A DNA stretch of 6,675 bases from assembly GCA_947489825.1 (NCBI GenBank), contig CANLFL010000044.1, forward strand, positions 1-6,675, in the 5' to 3' direction. The stretch is from Candidatus Nanopelagicaceae bacterium. GTDB taxonomy: Bacteria; Actinomycetota; Actinomycetes; Nanopelagicales; Nanopelagicaceae. The stretch's first letter is position 1, and every line of letters begins with the position of its first letter. Position numbers and translations under genes: made by a program. Of the stretch, positions 5,621-6,675 are shown piece by piece. Below the pieces are notes generated by a model. The model searched no databases, had not been told where the DNA came from, and saw only the letters and a list, made by a program, of their open reading frames with translations.

Positions 5621-6675
5621 ATGTATTCCACGATGCAGATGCATCACGCAAGTACCTTTAGACATGTCCCTATCGTTTCAAGGCCGGTATCGCCAGAGCG
5701 AGTTGCTCAAGTTTTGGCAGATGAATGGAAACTTTTCACCAAGAACACAAAGGCATCTGAGGCTGAAAGTAAGCGCGCCTTTGATTCTTTGCCACTCGGA
5801 GTAACCTCAAGCTTCCAGCACTGGGATCCATATCCAATTTCAATTGCCTCAGCAGAGGGCGCCTGGATGACCGATGTCGATGGCCGCAAACTCCTAGATC
5901 TCTCTATGGGCTTTGGTGCAATGCTTGCCGGCCACCTCAACCCAATTGTTGTTGAAGAGGTCCAATCTTCGTTGCGCACTGGAATGCTCTTTGTAACTCC
6001 TTCACCTATTTCAACAGATGCTGCAGAGCGCATCTGTAAGCGATTCGGGATCGACCAGGTTCGCTTCACCAACTCAGGAACTGAATCGACGATGTATGCA
6101 GTCCGTGTTGCTAGATCTGTCAGCGGCAAGATGGGTCTGCTCAAGGTCGAAGGTGGCTACCACGGAAGCTATGACCCATTTGTAGTTTCGAGTAAGCCAT
6201 CATTAGATGTCATTGGCGATTCGGAGAATCCGATCCCGGCTATTGATAGCAATCTTGTTCCAGGAGATATCTACGTAGTTCCATTTAATAATCTCAGTGC
6301 ACTTGAGCGAATGTTCGAAGCGAACTCTTCGAAAATAGCTTGCTTTATTGTCGAACCAGTTCTTGAAAACTTAGCAATTATCTTGCCAGATGCTGGATAC
6401 CTCGAAGGTGTCCGTGCGTTATGCGATAAGTATGATGTCATTCTTATCTTTGACGAAGTAAAGACCGGACTTACAGCAGGTGCACATGGAGCCTCTGCTC
6501 GTCTTGGTGTTCAACCTGATTTGATCACTCTTGCAAAATCTATCGGCGGCGGACTTCCACTTGCAGCATTCGGTGGAAAGAAAAAGTACATGGATTACGT
6601 GACAAACGGCAAGATGGCGCACTTTGGAACTTTCAACGGAAATCCACTTGCAATGGCTGGTGTTCGTGCAATCGA
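5621..6675 (+). CDS. Class III PLP aminotransferase, GSAM-like (3' end cut by window edge)
   Basis: About 351 residues are present and the reading frame is still open at the right edge; roughly 80-110 more are expected. Counting from ATG 5621, the protein shows FTNSGTE at 149-155 (phosphate-binding loop), GGYHG at 178-182, IFDEVKTG with pyridine-binding D278, the PLP lysine K306 in TLAKSIGGGLP, and GTFNGNPLA with T337. The D-to-K spacing of 28 equals that of glutamate-1-semialdehyde aminomutase (GSAM). The DEVKTG segment differs from the DEVMTGFR of true HemL, and the GGYHG and GTFN motifs also resemble beta-amino-acid aminotransferases, so HemL is not assigned. The N-terminus is about 30 residues longer than plant/cyanobacterial GSAM. 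In-frame ATGs at 5633 and 5639 are alternatives, and the frame is open upstream to an ATG at 5486 and a GTG at 5549; I prefer 5621 because of the promoter at 5565-5593. Substrate unknown; no evident tie to the kyn genes. Confidence 0.85.
   Translation, partial: MYSTMQMHHASTFRHVPIVSRPVSPERVAQVLADEWKLFTKNTKASEAESKRAFDSLPLGVTSSFQHWDPYPISIASAEGAWMTDVDGRKLLDLSMGFGAMLAGHLNPIVVEEVQSSLRTGMLFVTPSPISTDAAERICKRFGIDQVRFTNSGTESTMYAVRVARSVSGKMGLLKVEGGYHGSYDPFVVSSKPSLDVIGDSENPIPAIDSNLVPGDIYVVPFNNLSALERMFEANSSKIACFIVEPVLENLAIILPDAGYLEGVRALCDKYDVILIFDEVKTGLTAGAHGASARLGVQPDLITLAKSIGGGLPLAAFGGKKKYMDYVTNGKMAHFGTFNGNPLAMAGVRAI

Noticed and set aside
5707..6144. 145-codon minus-strand open frame within the aminotransferase
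   Set aside because: It is a mirror of the conserved PLP-enzyme frame on the plus strand, with no promoter or domain of its own.
6419..6622. 67-codon minus-strand Cys-rich open frame
   Set aside because: The cysteines come from antisense reading of Ala/Thr codons around the PLP lysine region; no metal-binding pattern stands out.
1..6675. A previously undescribed multi-gene system (defence, biosynthetic or mobile)
   Set aside because: Every gene falls in a known family, strand and spacing suggest four separate transcription units, and there are no transposase, integrase, repeat-array or effector-like genes.

Overview
The window is a compact bacterial segment of moderate GC (below half by eye) that looks like ordinary metabolic chromosome. 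I infer an actinobacterium with a streamlined, lower-GC genome, for example a freshwater planktonic lineage such as Nanopelagicales (acI). Three things suggest this: the linker of the ABC-F ATPase (residues 237-263) reads like actinobacterial Uup-type proteins; several genes have a TANNNT -10 hexamer 6-8 nt before the start codon and no Shine-Dalgarno, the layout of leaderless transcripts common in Actinobacteria; and non-coding DNA is nearly absent (gaps of 14, 24, 0 and 173 bp, plus one 4-bp overlap). The taxonomic call is an inference and was not tested by any search.

Layout. On the minus strand, an ABC-F ATPase of Uup type (2769 to 1003) is followed 14 bp later by a duplicated DMT/YdcZ (DUF606) membrane transporter (988 to 35). 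Divergent from them, across only 24 bp, is the plus-strand pair kynU (2794-4068) and kynA (4065-4871), which overlap by ATGA. kynA meets a minus-strand nitroreductase (5447 to 4872) stop codon to stop codon with no base between. After a 173-bp regulatory gap, a plus-strand class III aminotransferase of the glutamate-1-semialdehyde aminomutase / beta-amino-acid aminotransferase type starts near 5621 and runs off the right edge.

Function. KynA (tryptophan 2,3-dioxygenase) opens the indole ring of tryptophan to N-formylkynurenine, and KynU (kynureninase) splits kynurenine into anthranilate and alanine. Both keep the key active-site residues. The formamidase step that joins them is not encoded here, so it must lie elsewhere or be done by an unrecognised enzyme. 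Nothing visible ties the nitroreductase, the aminotransferase or the transporter to this pathway biochemically.

The most interesting non-coding signals are the 24-bp divergent promoter between the ABC-F gene and kynU, where two opposed -10 hexamers appear to share a TA step and each start codon sits in a CCATNATGG repeat, and the gap at 5448-5620, with an inverted repeat, opposed -10-like elements and a well-spaced promoter for the aminotransferase. I see no mobile element, CRISPR array, rRNA or tRNA, and no convincing case for a wholly new multi-gene system.
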